Shown here one piece after another: positions 44,505-53,413 of a DNA stretch of 63,385 bases; position 1 is the stretch's first letter, and every line of letters starts with the position of its first letter. Source of the stretch: Candidatus Rokuibacteriota bacterium (GTDB lineage: Bacteria > Methylomirabilota > Methylomirabilia > Rokubacteriales > CSP1-6); assembly GCA_023248995.1 (NCBI GenBank), contig JAHFDN010000014.1, forward strand, positions 1-63,385, written 5' to 3'. Below the pieces are notes generated by a model. It was not told the DNA's origin. It saw only the letters and a list, made by a program, of their open reading frames with translations, and ran no database searches. The translations under genes and the position numbers were made by a program.

Positions 44505-46807
44505 GTCCGGGCCCGCAAAAAGAGCGAGAGGCCGAGGCCGGCGAACACGACGTTCGCCGTCCAGGCCGCGAGCACGGGAGGAAGGAGATCCGCCTTCGCG
44601 AAGGAGATCGCCAGCGAGTTCACCACCCAGTACCCCATGGAGATCCCGATGGCCAGGGCGATCCCGATGATGCGCCCCCCGCGCGGCCACTGAAGCGCGA
44701 ACGGGATCGCCACCAGCGCCATGATCACGTGGACCAGCGGGAAGGAGAGCTTGGAGTAGAGCTGGACCAGGTACTTGCCGACCTGGTGGCCGCTCTCCTG
44801 GAGCTTCTGCATGTAGGCCCGGAGCTCGCGGAAGCTCATGGTGTCGGCGGGCTTCTGGATCTGGATGAAGTCGTTGATGGATTCCGGCAGCTCCAGCGCC
44901 GTCAACGTGAACGGCACCGACTCCGCGCTCCCGTCGGCGCCGAATTCCCGGAACGTCCCGCGCTCGAACTCCCACCCCGCAGGACGCCAGAACGCCCGGG
45001 CCGCGTCCAACCGATCCAGCAGGCGGAAGCCCCGGTCAATCTCGAACACGGTCACCCCGTCCATCTGCTTCCCCGCGGGGTCCAGGAGCTCCAGCCGGAA
45101 GAAGCGGGACTCCGAGCTCCGGTACCAGATCTGGGACCGGCGCTGGAGGTGGCGCGGCATCTCGCCCCGGATCTTGATCCGATCCACCTCCTCGCCCTTG
45201 GAGTTGAGCATCGGCAGGAGCGTCTCCTGGAACGCCACCGAGCCGACGCTCACCAGGAAGGCCAGCAGCAGGATGGGCAGGCTCACCCGGTAGAGGCTGA
45301 CGCCCGCCGCCTTGAGCGCGGTGAGCTCGTGCTGCCGGCTCAGCGCGAGGAAGAGAAAGATCGTGGCGATCAAGACGATGATCGGGAGGCCCTGGTAGAG
45401 CCCGGCCGGCAGCCGGAAGACGAAGTGCTCGAAGATGTAGACGAGAGGGGGCTTAATGCGGAGATAGCGATCCAGGTCCTGGATGAGATCCCCCACGACG
45501 AAGAGCGTCGCGGCGACCCCCAGCCCGAGCCCCATGTACATGAGGAACTCGCGGACTAGGTAGCGATCCATGAGGTGCGTGGACTGTCGCAGAGTCCCCA
45601 CCTGCCGCAGCCGCTGCCGCGCAACGAGGCGCCGGGAGGCCGAGGGTCGCGCCGCGAAGCGCTGCCGGATGAGCGCGACGACGTTCCCCCAGCCCGCCGG
45701 GACCTGCGCGGCGCTGCCACGCAGCAGCCCGAGCCCGACGACCGCGAACAAGAGCGTCGGCGTCCAGATGGCCAGCCACGGGACCACGCGCCCGCTGAGC
45801 GCGAGGCCCTCCAGGGAGGTGAGCAGCAGGTAATAGGTCACCACGATGGCCAGGCTGCCGACCAGGGCCACCCCGCGGCCGCCCCGGTGGGACCGGATCC
45901 CCAGCGGGAAACCGACCATGACGAAGACGACCGCGGCCGCGGGAAAGGCCAGCCGTTTGTGGAACTCGACCAGGAACGGCGCGGCGACCCGGGGATCTCC
46001 TGTAGACTGGTGGCCCTGGGCGATGAGCGCCCAGACGCCCAAATCCTTCTCCGGCTTTTCCACCCGCGGGGCGGCGGTCAGCGGGCTCTCGACGGCGAGG
46101 TTCATGTCGTAGAGCCCGAACGCCGTCCGGCGGTAGCGCGCCGGGTTGTTGGTCTCCGACTCGTGGATCGCGCCATCAATGAGCCTGAGCGTGATGCGGC
46201 GGTTTTCCTCGTCGGTGAAGAGCCGCCCCTGGCGCGCCGTGATGATCCGGGAGAGCTTCGGATCCCGCTCGTCGGCCACCATGAGCCCGCGCAGCCCGAC
46301 CTGGGACGCCGACACCTCCTCCACGTAGATCACGAACTGCCCGAAGGTCGTGTTGAACACCCGCTCCTTGATCCCCGTGGCCGCCCGGGTCTGGAGAATC
46401 TTGAAGAGCTGCCACCGGAACGCGTTGTTCGACCACGGGTTCACCGCCAGGGTCAAGGCGGCGGTCAGGGCGGTCACGACGAGTGCTCCCACCAGGAACG
46501 GCCGGAAGAGCCTGAGGGGGCTCACACCCGAGGCTTGCAGCGCGACGACCTCCAGGTCCGCGGCGAACCGGCCCGCCGCCAGCAGGACCGCCACGAGGAG
46601 CGCGATGGGCAGGGTGTGAGCGAGGAAGGACGGCAGCATGAAGACCAGGAGCTGGAGCACGAGGTAGAACGGCACGCCCTTGGTGACCACCAGATCCGTG
46701 AGACTGTAAATGCGGTCGATGGTCAAAAAGAAGGTGAACAGCCCCACCCCGATGGCGAACGGGGAGACGAGCTCCCGGAAGACGTAGCGGTCGAACACGC
46801 GGGTCAC
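44501..46807 (-). CDS. Fused LptF-LptG LPS export permease
   Basis: One 768-residue reading frame carries both permeases of the LPS exporter. Residues 1 to about 385 match LptF: RVFDRYVFRELVSPFAIGVG, VLLAAGRFAADLEVVALQAS, a periplasmic beta domain, then FPAAAVVFVMVGFPLGIRS. A basic linker (about 386-412) follows. From Met413, MDRYLVREFLMYMGLGLGVA begins a complete LptG with SRQHELTALKAAGVSLYR and KLSFPLVHVIMALVAIPFAL. Each half has about six membrane segments and one periplasmic jellyroll. The start at GTG 46807 has GGAGG six bases upstream. No stop or frameshift lies in the linker. The ATPase partner LptB is at 30768. Confidence 0.93.
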   Translation of the reverse strand: MTRVFDRYVFRELVSPFAIGVGLFTFFLTIDRIYSLTDLVVTKGVPFYLVLQLLVFMLPSFLAHTLPIALLVAVLLAAGRFAADLEVVALQASGVSPLRLFRPFLVGALVVTALTAALTLAVNPWSNNAFRWQLFKILQTRAATGIKERVFNTTFGQFVIYVEEVSASQVGLRGLMVADERDPKLSRIITARQGRLFTDEENRRITLRLIDGAIHESETNNPARYRRTAFGLYDMNLAVESPLTAAPRVEKPEKDLGVWALIAQGHQSTGDPRVAAPFLVEFHKRLAFPAAAVVFVMVGFPLGIRSHRGGRGVALVGSLAIVVTYYLLLTSLEGLALSGRVVPWLAIWTPTLLFAVVGLGLLRGSAAQVPAGWGNVVALIRQRFAARPSASRRLVARQRLRQVGTLRQSTHLMDRYLVREFLMYMGLGLGVAATLFVVGDLIQDLDRYLRIKPPLVYIFEHFVFRLPAGLYQGLPIIVLIATIFLFLALSRQHELTALKAAGVSLYRVSLPILLLAFLVSVGSVAFQETLLPMLNSKGEEVDRIKIRGEMPRHLQRRSQIWYRSSESRFFRLELLDPAGKQMDGVTVFEIDRGFRLLDRLDAARAFWRPAGWEFERGTFREFGADGSAESVPFTLTALELPESINDFIQIQKPADTMSFRELRAYMQKLQESGHQVGKYLVQLYSKLSFPLVHVIMALVAIPFALQWPRGGRIIGIALAIGISMGYWVVNSLAISFAKADLLPPVLAAWTANVVFAGLGLSLFLRART

Positions 46808-46841
46808 GGAAAGCCTCCACGTTCTGTTGTACCATAGCCCC

Positions 46842-47924
46842 GTGAATCGGCGAACCATCCTGGGCCTCCTGCTCGCCGGGCTCGCGCTGACCGGGGGCAC
46901 GCCCGCCGAGCCCGGTGACCCCGCGCCCGGCGATCGGCTGGAGCGGTTCCGCCAGCTCGCCGCCTCCCGGCTCGGGGCGCTCGAGCTCTCCGGCCACGCC
47001 CCGTCCGAGGAAGCGCTCGCCGAGATCTACGCGCTCTTGGACGACGAGATCGTCGAGAGCCTCGCGAGCGGGAGCCTCTTCGCCTCGGAAGCGTTTCTCC
47101 AGGAGCAACTCGACGCGTTCACCGACACCTGGGGGGGCGCGGCCCTCCGCATTCGAGCCGTCGGCGACGGTCTCCTCGTCGGAGCGTTCCAGTTGTCCCC
47201 CGGCGGACCGGGCAACAGCGTGCGGGTCTATGACCGGCGCGGCGGGGCCCGGCTGATCCAGGCCATCCACGGGGAGGGAGCTCCCCTCCTCGAGGAACTG
47301 CCGCCGCGGCGCACCGGCGCGCCCCAGTTCCTCGTGGCGTGGGTCGGGCCCCAGTCGAGCCGCGGGAACACGGCCCTCAGACTCGAGCTCTGGCAGGTCA
47401 CCGGCGCCTCCGTGAGCCGGGCCTGGTCCACCGACGGCGTGACGGAGGGCCGCCTCTGGGTCAGCCAGTTCTCCGTCGGCCGGCAGGAGGTCTCGTTCCG
47501 CTACGAGGTGCGGTACCCGGGATGGAAGCCCGGCTGCGACGGCCAGACGGAGCACGAGGACCTCTACCGCTACGTCCCGGCCCGCGAGACCTTCGTCCTC
47601 GCCCGACGCCAGGTGCACCACGGCTGGCACCGCGACTTCCACGCCGGCCTGCTCAAGTTTCTGAGAGCGCTCGAGACGGACGACGCTCGGCTCCTGGCGG
47701 AGCTGGCTCCCGAGCGCGCCGTGCGGGCCAGGCTCCCCGCCCGCCTCGCGCCCGACCTCGCCTGCGACCAGGCGGACGCGCCGTCGCCGGCCACCGTCGC
47801 CACCGCCGCCGTCTCGGCGGGCGACGGACAGCCCTGGACGCTCGTCTTCCGACGCACCGCCAAGGGTTGGCGACTCGCCGCCGCCGACCCGGTGGAGCCC
47901 TTTTCTGCTACAATAACCCGATGA
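46842..47924 (+). CDS. Secreted protein of unknown function
   Basis: A 360-residue product with a signal peptide (NRRTILGLLLAGLALTGG). The mature part is soluble, rich in Arg/Leu/Ala, with a helical N-terminal region, a beta-rich middle (ALRIRAVGDGLLVGAFQLSP; QEVSFRYEVRYPGWKPG) and a C-terminal Ala/Asp-rich part ending in a beta motif (PWTLVFRRTAKGWRLA) resembling small NTF2-like or lumazine-type repeats, though I cannot name a family. GTG 46842 lies exactly seven bases after a weak TACCAT -10-like element. It is divergent from lptF-lptG and overlaps valS by four bases (ATGA), so it may be co-transcribed with valS-birA-coaX. Confidence 0.7.
   Translation: MNRRTILGLLLAGLALTGGTPAEPGDPAPGDRLERFRQLAASRLGALELSGHAPSEEALAEIYALLDDEIVESLASGSLFASEAFLQEQLDAFTDTWGGAALRIRAVGDGLLVGAFQLSPGGPGNSVRVYDRRGGARLIQAIHGEGAPLLEELPPRRTGAPQFLVAWVGPQSSRGNTALRLELWQVTGASVSRAWSTDGVTEGRLWVSQFSVGRQEVSFRYEVRYPGWKPGCDGQTEHEDLYRYVPARETFVLARRQVHHGWHRDFHAGLLKFLRALETDDARLLAELAPERAVRARLPARLAPDLACDQADAPSPATVATAAVSAGDGQPWTLVFRRTAKGWRLAAADPVEPFSATITR
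47906..47914 (+). promoter_or_regulatory. Extended -10 promoter for a leaderless valS transcript
   Basis: TGCTACAAT (extended -10) inside the end of the upstream gene. The predicted start seven bases later coincides with ATG 47921. No -35 consensus and no Shine-Dalgarno are visible. Confidence 0.5.
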
Positions 47925-50539
47925 ACCCCCTCGCTGATCGGTACGACCCCGTCTTGGTCGAAGAGCGGTGGTACCGTCTCTGGCGGGAGCGGGGTTATTT
48001 CCGCGCCGACGCCGCCTCGCCCAAGAAGCCGTACTGCATCGTCATCCCGCCGCCCAACATCACCGGGTCGCTCCACATGGGGCACGCGCTCGACTGTACG
48101 ATCCAGGACATCCTGATCCGCTGGAAGCGGATGGACGGGTTCAACACGCTGTGGCTGCCGGGCACCGACCACGCCGGGATCGCCACCCAATACGTGGTGG
48201 AGCGCCAGCTCGCCGCGATCGGGAAGACCAAGGAGGACCTGGGACGGGAGGCGTTCGTCGCCCGGGTCTGGAAGTGGAAGGAGGAATCGGGCAGCACCAT
48301 CATCCGCCAGCTCCAGCGCCTCGGAGCGTCGTGCGACTGGGAGCGCCTCCGCTTCACCATGGATCCTGGGCTCTCCGACGCCGTGAGGGAAGTCTTCGTC
48401 CGCCTCTGGGAGGAAGGCCTCGTCTACCGGGGCGACTACATCGTCAACTGGTGCACCCGCTGCCGCACCGTCCTCTCGGAGCTCGAGGTCGAGCACGAGG
48501 AGCGTGACGCCCAGCTCTTCTACATCAAGTACGGCCCGCTCACGCTCGCCACGGTCCGCCCCGAAACGAAGCTGGGCGACACCGCGCTCGCGGTCCACCC
48601 CCGCGACCGGCGGTACGCCAGGTACGTGGGGAAGATCCTGGACGTGCCCTCCGTGGAGGGGACGATCCGGATGAAGGTGGTCGCCGATGCCGCGGTGGAT
48701 CCCAAGTTCGGCACAGGCGTCGTGAAGGTGACGCCGGCCCACGACCCCGCCGACTTCGAGATCGGCAAGCGCCACGGCCTCGAGGTGCGCCAGGTCATCG
48801 GCTTCGACGCGAAGATGAACGCGCGCGCCGGCAAGTACGCCGGCCTGGACCGCTTCGAGTGCCGTCGGCGGATCGTCGAGGACCTCACGGGCCTCGGCCT
48901 CATCGAGAAAGTCGAGCCGTACCACCACAACGTGGGCGTCTGCTACCGGTGCAAGACCGTGGTGGAGCCGCTGGTCTCCACGCAGTGGTTCGTCCGGACG
49001 AAACCTCTGGCCGCCCCCGCCATCAAGGCGGTCCGGTCGGGGAAGATCAGGCTCATCCCGCGCGGGTGGACCAAGACATACGACCACTGGATGGAGAACA
49101 TCCGCGACTGGCCGGTCTCCCGGCAGCTCTGGTGGGGGCACCGCATCCCGGCCTGGTACTGCGACCGGGACGGCTCCGTCCACGTGTCGCGCACCGACCT
49201 CGCCCGGTGCCCCCGCTGCGAGGGGCCGCTCCGCCAGGACGAGGACGTCCTGGACACGTGGTTCTCCTCCGGCCTCTGGCCGTTCTCCACGCTCGGGTGG
49301 CCGAAGGAGACGCCCGACCTCCGGACGTTCTACCCCACCTCCTGCCTCGTGACCGGCTTCGACATCCTCTTCTTCTGGGTCGCGCGCATGATCATGCTCG
49401 GGCTCAAGTTCATGGGCGACGTGCCGTTCCACGACGTCTACCTGCACGCGCTCATCCGCGATCTCGAGGGGCAGAAGATGTCCAAGGTCAAGGGGAACAT
49501 CGTCGACCCCCTGGACCTCATGGACCGCTACGGCACCGACGCCCTCCGCTTCACGCTGGCGGCGCTCGCCGGACAGGGGCGGGACATCCGCTTCGGCGAG
49601 GAGCGGGTGGAAGCGTACCGGAACTTCGCCAACAAGATCTGGAACGCCGCCCGCTTCGCGCTCGGCAACCTGGAGGACTACGATCCGGCCAAGGCGAAGG
49701 GGGCCGAGCCGGCGCTGCCCGACCGCTGGATTCGGAGCCGGCTCGCCGAGGCCACGGGCAAGGTGCGGCGGGCGCTCGCCGGCTACCGGTTCAACGACGC
49801 GGCGGGCGCCCTCTACCAGTTCGTCTGGCACGAGCTCTGCGACTGGTATCTCGAGTGCGCCAAGCTCACGCTCTACCGGAACCTGGACCCCGCGGCGCGG
49901 GCCCAGACCCAGAAAACGCTGGTGGAGGTGCTGGAGGCCACGCTCCGCCTCCTCCACCCGTTCATGCCGTTCATCACCGAGGAGATCTGGCACCGGATCC
50001 GGCCCGAGGGCCCGAGCATCATGCTGGCCCCCTATCCCAAGGTGGAACCACGAAGGCATGACCGCCCCGCCGAGCGCGAGATGGCCACGCTCATCGCCGT
50101 GGTCACCGCCATCCGGAACATCCGGGGCGAGATGCGCATCCCGCCCGCCACGACGCTCCAGGCTGTCCTGAAGCCGCCCACCCGCGCCGCCGCCCGCCTC
50201 CTCGAGGCTCACGCCCCGCTGGTCCAGACGCTCGCGCGCGCCCAGGTCGCCGTGGATCCCCGCGCCGCGCGCCCCGCCGCGGCGGCCACGGCGGTCGCCG
50301 CCGGCATCGAGTGTTTCGTCCCGCTCGCGGGTCTGGTGGATCTCGAGGCCGAGCGCCAGCGCCTGACGAAGGAGCTCAAGAAGGTCGAGGACCAGATCCG
50401 GTTCTTCAAGGGGAAACTCGCGCGCAGAGAGTTCAGGGCCAAGGCCCCGCGCGAGGTCGTGAAGCGCGAGGAGGAGCGGCTGGCCGAGCAGCGGACCACC
50501 CGGGAGAAGCTCCTGAAGGGCCTCCGGAGCATCAGATGA
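47921..50539 (+). CDS. valS: Valyl-tRNA synthetase
   Basis: Charges tRNA-Val. The 872-residue class I synthetase has HIGH-type PPPNITGSLHMGHALD, LPGTDHAGIATQ, a CP1 editing domain (ATVRPETKLGDTALAVHP, GTGVVKVTPAHDPADFEIG), KMSKVKGNIVDP as the KMSKS loop, and a C-terminal coiled-coil arm (about 805-872, Lys/Glu-rich). ATG 47921 is the family N-terminus (MNPLADRYDPVLVEERW). The gene overlaps birA by four bases. Confidence 0.98.
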   Translation: MNPLADRYDPVLVEERWYRLWRERGYFRADAASPKKPYCIVIPPPNITGSLHMGHALDCTIQDILIRWKRMDGFNTLWLPGTDHAGIATQYVVERQLAAIGKTKEDLGREAFVARVWKWKEESGSTIIRQLQRLGASCDWERLRFTMDPGLSDAVREVFVRLWEEGLVYRGDYIVNWCTRCRTVLSELEVEHEERDAQLFYIKYGPLTLATVRPETKLGDTALAVHPRDRRYARYVGKILDVPSVEGTIRMKVVADAAVDPKFGTGVVKVTPAHDPADFEIGKRHGLEVRQVIGFDAKMNARAGKYAGLDRFECRRRIVEDLTGLGLIEKVEPYHHNVGVCYRCKTVVEPLVSTQWFVRTKPLAAPAIKAVRSGKIRLIPRGWTKTYDHWMENIRDWPVSRQLWWGHRIPAWYCDRDGSVHVSRTDLARCPRCEGPLRQDEDVLDTWFSSGLWPFSTLGWPKETPDLRTFYPTSCLVTGFDILFFWVARMIMLGLKFMGDVPFHDVYLHALIRDLEGQKMSKVKGNIVDPLDLMDRYGTDALRFTLAALAGQGRDIRFGEERVEAYRNFANKIWNAARFALGNLEDYDPAKAKGAEPALPDRWIRSRLAEATGKVRRALAGYRFNDAAGALYQFVWHELCDWYLECAKLTLYRNLDPAARAQTQKTLVEVLEATLRLLHPFMPFITEEIWHRIRPEGPSIMLAPYPKVEPRRHDRPAEREMATLIAVVTAIRNIRGEMRIPPATTLQAVLKPPTRAAARLLEAHAPLVQTLARAQVAVDPRAARPAAAATAVAAGIECFVPLAGLVDLEAERQRLTKELKKVEDQIRFFKGKLARREFRAKAPREVVKREEERLAEQRTTREKLLKGLRSIR

Positions 50540-51285
50540 CCGAGACCGCCGACCTCCTCGGGCGCTGGGCCGGCCGCGCCGCCGTGAGGCTCGCCCACGT
50601 GGATTCGACCCAGAACGCGGCCCGCGGAGAGGCCGAAGCCGGCGCTCCCGAGGGCACCGTCGTCTGGGCCGACCACCAGACGGCGGGCCGGGGACGCCTC
50701 GGACGAACCTGGACCGACGAGCCGGGCGCGGCGCTGCTCGTGTCGGTCCTCCTGCGCCCTGGCCCCAACGTATCCTGCCTCCCGCAGATCTCGCTCCTGG
50801 CGGGCGTGGCGGCGGCCGAGGCGCTCGGCGCGGAGTCGGGGCTGCCGGTCAGGCTCGCCTGGCCGAACGACCTCCTGGTCGGGGGCCGCAAGGTCGCGGG
50901 CATCCTCGCCGAGTCGGTGACGTCAAAGAATGCCGAGCCGGTCGTGATTCTCGGCCTCGGGGTCAACGTCAACCAGACGCGCTTCCCCGAGTCGCTCGCG
51001 GGGCGGGCGACATCGCTCGCCCTCGAGGCAGGACGCCCGTTCGACCGGGAGCGGCTCCTCCGGGCACTGCTCGTCGCGCTCGAGGGTTGGTACGGGCGCT
51101 GGGCCCGGGAGGGCTTCGCGCCGGTTCGCGAGGCCTGGCGCCGGGCAGCGGAGACCCTCGGCCGGCGCGTCCTCGTGGAGGAGGGGCTGGCCGGGATCGC
51201 GGTGGATCTCGCGGAGGACGGAGCCCTCCTAGTGAAAACCGACGCGGGCCTCCTCGTCCGGCATGTCGCCGGCGAGCTGGTCTGA
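50536..51285 (+). CDS. birA: Biotin--[acetyl-CoA-carboxylase] ligase, short (no repressor domain)
   Basis: Attaches biotin to the carboxyl-carrier protein of acetyl-CoA carboxylase. The 249-residue enzyme begins directly with the catalytic domain (HVDSTQNAARGEAEAGAPEG), then the biotinyl-AMP loop ADHQTAGRGRLGRTW, LAWPNDLLVGGRKVAGILAE and GLGVNVNQ, and a small C-terminal SH3-like cap. The N-terminal winged helix of bifunctional BirA is absent, so it cannot act as the bio-operon repressor. The substrate complex is represented here by accA at 59743. Confidence 0.95.
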   Translation: MTETADLLGRWAGRAAVRLAHVDSTQNAARGEAEAGAPEGTVVWADHQTAGRGRLGRTWTDEPGAALLVSVLLRPGPNVSCLPQISLLAGVAAAEALGAESGLPVRLAWPNDLLVGGRKVAGILAESVTSKNAEPVVILGLGVNVNQTRFPESLAGRATSLALEAGRPFDRERLLRALLVALEGWYGRWAREGFAPVREAWRRAAETLGRRVLVEEGLAGIAVDLAEDGALLVKTDAGLLVRHVAGELV

Positions 51286-51295
51286 GGAGGCGAGC

Positions 51296-52072
51296 ATGCT
51301 ACTGGTCCTCGACGTGGGCAACACCAACACGGCGGTCGGCGTCTTCGACGGCCGGCGCCTCGTCGTGTCCTGGCGCCTGGCGAGCCGGCGGGAGCAGACC
51401 GCCGACGAGTACGGCGTCTTCATCCAGAGCCTCCTGGCGACCCAGGGGATCGACAAGCCCCGGATCGCGGCCGTCGCCATCTCCAACGTCGTCCCGCCGG
51501 TCCAGCAGACCCTCGAGGAGATGTGCGAGAAGTACTTCGGCCTGCGGCCGTGGAGCGTCGAGCCGGGCATCAACGTGCGCCTGCCCTTGCGCGTGGAAGT
51601 CCCGCACGAGGTCGGGCCCGACCGCGTCGCCAACGCCGTGGCCGCGATCGAGCTGTACGGTCCTCCCCTCATCGTCATCGATTTCGGCACGGCGACCACC
51701 TTCGACTGCGTGAACCCGCGCGGGGAGTTCATCGGCGGCGCCATCGCCCCCGGGATCACCTCCGCGGCGGAGGCCCTCTTCGCCAAGGCGGCGCGCCTGT
51801 CCCGCGTGGAGCTCGTGCGGCCCAAGGAGGCGATCGGGCGGAACACGGTCACCAACATCCAGTCCGGCCTGATCTACGGGTATGCCGCGCTCGTGGATGG
51901 GCTCGTCGCCCGCCTCAAGGGCGAGATGGAGGGGGACCCCAAGGTCGTCGCCACCGGCGGCCTCGCGGGCCTGATCCAGGAGGCCACCCGCAGCATCCAG
52001 CACGTGCGCCCCGATCTCACCCTGGAGGGGCTCAGGCTCGTGTGGGAGCAGGCCCACCCCCAGGGTCCTTGA
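51296..52072 (+). CDS. coaX: Type III pantothenate kinase
   Basis: First step of coenzyme A synthesis. The 258-residue ASKHA-fold enzyme begins MLLVLDVGNTNTAVGVFDGR (phosphate 1 motif), contains the DxGTA-type motif IVIDFGTATTFDCVNPRGEF, EFIGGAIAPGITSAAEALF and VATGGLAGLI. ATG 51296 follows TGAGGAGG. The birA-coaX pair is a common bacterial arrangement. Confidence 0.96.
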   Translation: MLLVLDVGNTNTAVGVFDGRRLVVSWRLASRREQTADEYGVFIQSLLATQGIDKPRIAAVAISNVVPPVQQTLEEMCEKYFGLRPWSVEPGINVRLPLRVEVPHEVGPDRVANAVAAIELYGPPLIVIDFGTATTFDCVNPRGEFIGGAIAPGITSAAEALFAKAARLSRVELVRPKEAIGRNTVTNIQSGLIYGYAALVDGLVARLKGEMEGDPKVVATGGLAGLIQEATRSIQHVRPDLTLEGLRLVWEQAHPQGP

Positions 52073-52098
52073 CAGGGAAGGGGCCGGACCGGTACACT
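52069..52098 (+). promoter_or_regulatory. guaB3-guaA promoter with structured leader
   Basis: TTGACA (52069-52074, overlapping the coaX stop), an 18-base spacer and TACACT (52093-52098). The leader is about 70 bases and includes GGGGCC-CAG-GGCCCC (52142-52156) just before the GGAGGG ribosome binding site of guaB3. Confidence 0.65.
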
Positions 52099-52174
52099 AC
52101 CCCGAAATATAGTATGCAGGAGGGCCGGGGTTCCCATATACGGGGCCCAGGGCCCCAGCGGAGGGCGTCCAGAC

Positions 52175-53335
52175 ATGGGCATGTGGATCGGCCGGGGGCG
52201 TAAGGCCAGGATCGCCTACGGGTTCGACGACATCGCGCTCGTGCCAGGGGCGGTCACTGTCAACCCCAACGAGGTGGACATCTCGTGGGAGCTCTGCGGC
52301 CGGCGCTTCGAGCTCCCGATCATCGCCGCCGCCATGGACGGCGTGGTGGGTCCCCGGCTCGCGACCGAAATGGGCCGGCTGGGCGGCCTAGCGGTGCTCA
52401 ACCTCGAAGGCATCCAGACCCGCTACGACGAGCCCGACGAGGTGCTCGATCGGATCGTGTCGGCGAGCCTCGACGAGGCGACCCGGATCATCCAGGGGAT
52501 CTACGGCGAGCCCATCAAGGAAGAGCTGGTCCACAAGCGGATCAGCGAGATCAAGAAGGGCGGCGGCCCCGCCGTGGTCTCGTCCATCCCCCAGCGGGCC
52601 GAGCGCTTCGCGAAGATCGCCGAGGAGGCGGGCGCCGACATCTTCGTGGTGCAGTCCACCGTCACGACCGCCCGGCACATCGCCACCGAGTACACCCCGC
52701 TCGACTTCACCCAGCTCAAGAAGCACCTCTCGATCCCCCTCATCGTCGGCAACTGCGTCACCTACGAGGCGTGCCTCGAGCTCATGCAGTGCGGGGTTGA
52801 CGCCTTGCTCATTGGCGTAGGGCCGGGTGCTGCCTGTACCAGCCGCGAGGTCCTGGGGCTAGGCGTCCCCCAGGTGACCGCGACCACGGATTCGTCGGCG
52901 GCCCGCGACTTCCACTTCAAGCAGACGGGACGCTACGTGCCCATCATCACCGACGGCGGGATGACCACGGGCGGCGACATCTGCAAGGCGCTCGCCGCCG
53001 GCGCCGACGCCGTCATGATCGGCTCGGCCTTCGCCCGCTCGGAGGAGGCCCCCGGCCGCGGCTATCACTGGGGCATGGCCACGCCCCACCAGAACTTGCC
53101 GCGGGGCACGCGCATCCGCGTGGGGGTGTCCGCCCCGCTGGAACAGATCCTCCTCGGCCCGGCCTTCACCGACGACGGGACCCAGAACCTGGTGGGGGCC
53201 ATCCGCACGTGCATGGGCTCGGTGGGGGCCCGGACCATCCGCGAGTTCCAGCTCACGGAACTCATCATCGCCCCGGCCATCAAGACCGAGGGGAAGGTCT
53301 TCCAGCGCGCGCAGAAGCTGGGAATGCCCAAGTAA
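52175..53335 (+). CDS. guaB3: GuaB3-type IMP dehydrogenase (no CBS module)
   Basis: A 386-residue TIM-barrel that oxidises IMP to XMP in GMP synthesis. The N-terminus ([19 protein letters not shown]) and [17 protein letters not shown] are characteristic of the GuaB3 subfamily known from Actinobacteria and Cyanobacteria. The catalytic Cys is in [18 protein letters not shown], the phosphate site in [20 protein letters not shown] and [14 protein letters not shown]. The CBS pair that splits the barrel in canonical GuaB is absent, so the usual allosteric nucleotide control is not available. It sits directly before guaA, where canonical guaB normally lies. Confidence 0.88.
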   Translation: MGMWIGRGRKARIAYGFDDIALVPGAVTVNPNEVDISWELCGRRFELPIIAAAMDGVVGPRLATEMGRLGGLAVLNLEGIQTRYDEPDEVLDRIVSASLDEATRIIQGIYGEPIKEELVHKRISEIKKGGGPAVVSSIPQRAERFAKIAEEAGADIFVVQSTVTTARHIATEYTPLDFTQLKKHLSIPLIVGNCVTYEACLELMQCGVDALLIGVGPGAACTSREVLGLGVPQVTATTDSSAARDFHFKQTGRYVPIITDGGMTTGGDICKALAAGADAVMIGSAFARSEEAPGRGYHWGMATPHQNLPRGTRIRVGVSAPLEQILLGPAFTDDGTQNLVGAIRTCMGSVGARTIREFQLTELIIAPAIKTEGKVFQRAQKLGMPK

Positions 53336-53341
53336 TGTCGA

Positions 53342-53361
53342 GGGGGGCGACGCCGCCCCCC
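53342..53361 (+). terminator. Hairpin between guaB3 and guaA
   Basis: GGGGGGCG pairs perfectly with CGCCCCCC around the loop ACGC, six bases after the guaB3 stop. There is no T-tract, so it is more likely an RNA stability or attenuation element than a full stop. Confidence 0.45.
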
Positions 53362-53413
53362 GCGTGAACGAGTCTCGTCGCCGGGCCGTCTCGGCCGGCC
53401 ACCACTTCAACTG

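Noticed and set aside
47570-50212. 880-codon minus-strand open frame opposite valS
   Set aside because: Shadow of valS; no domain signatures or ribosome binding site. The same applies to the long antisense frames at 15287-17557 and 36522-39032.
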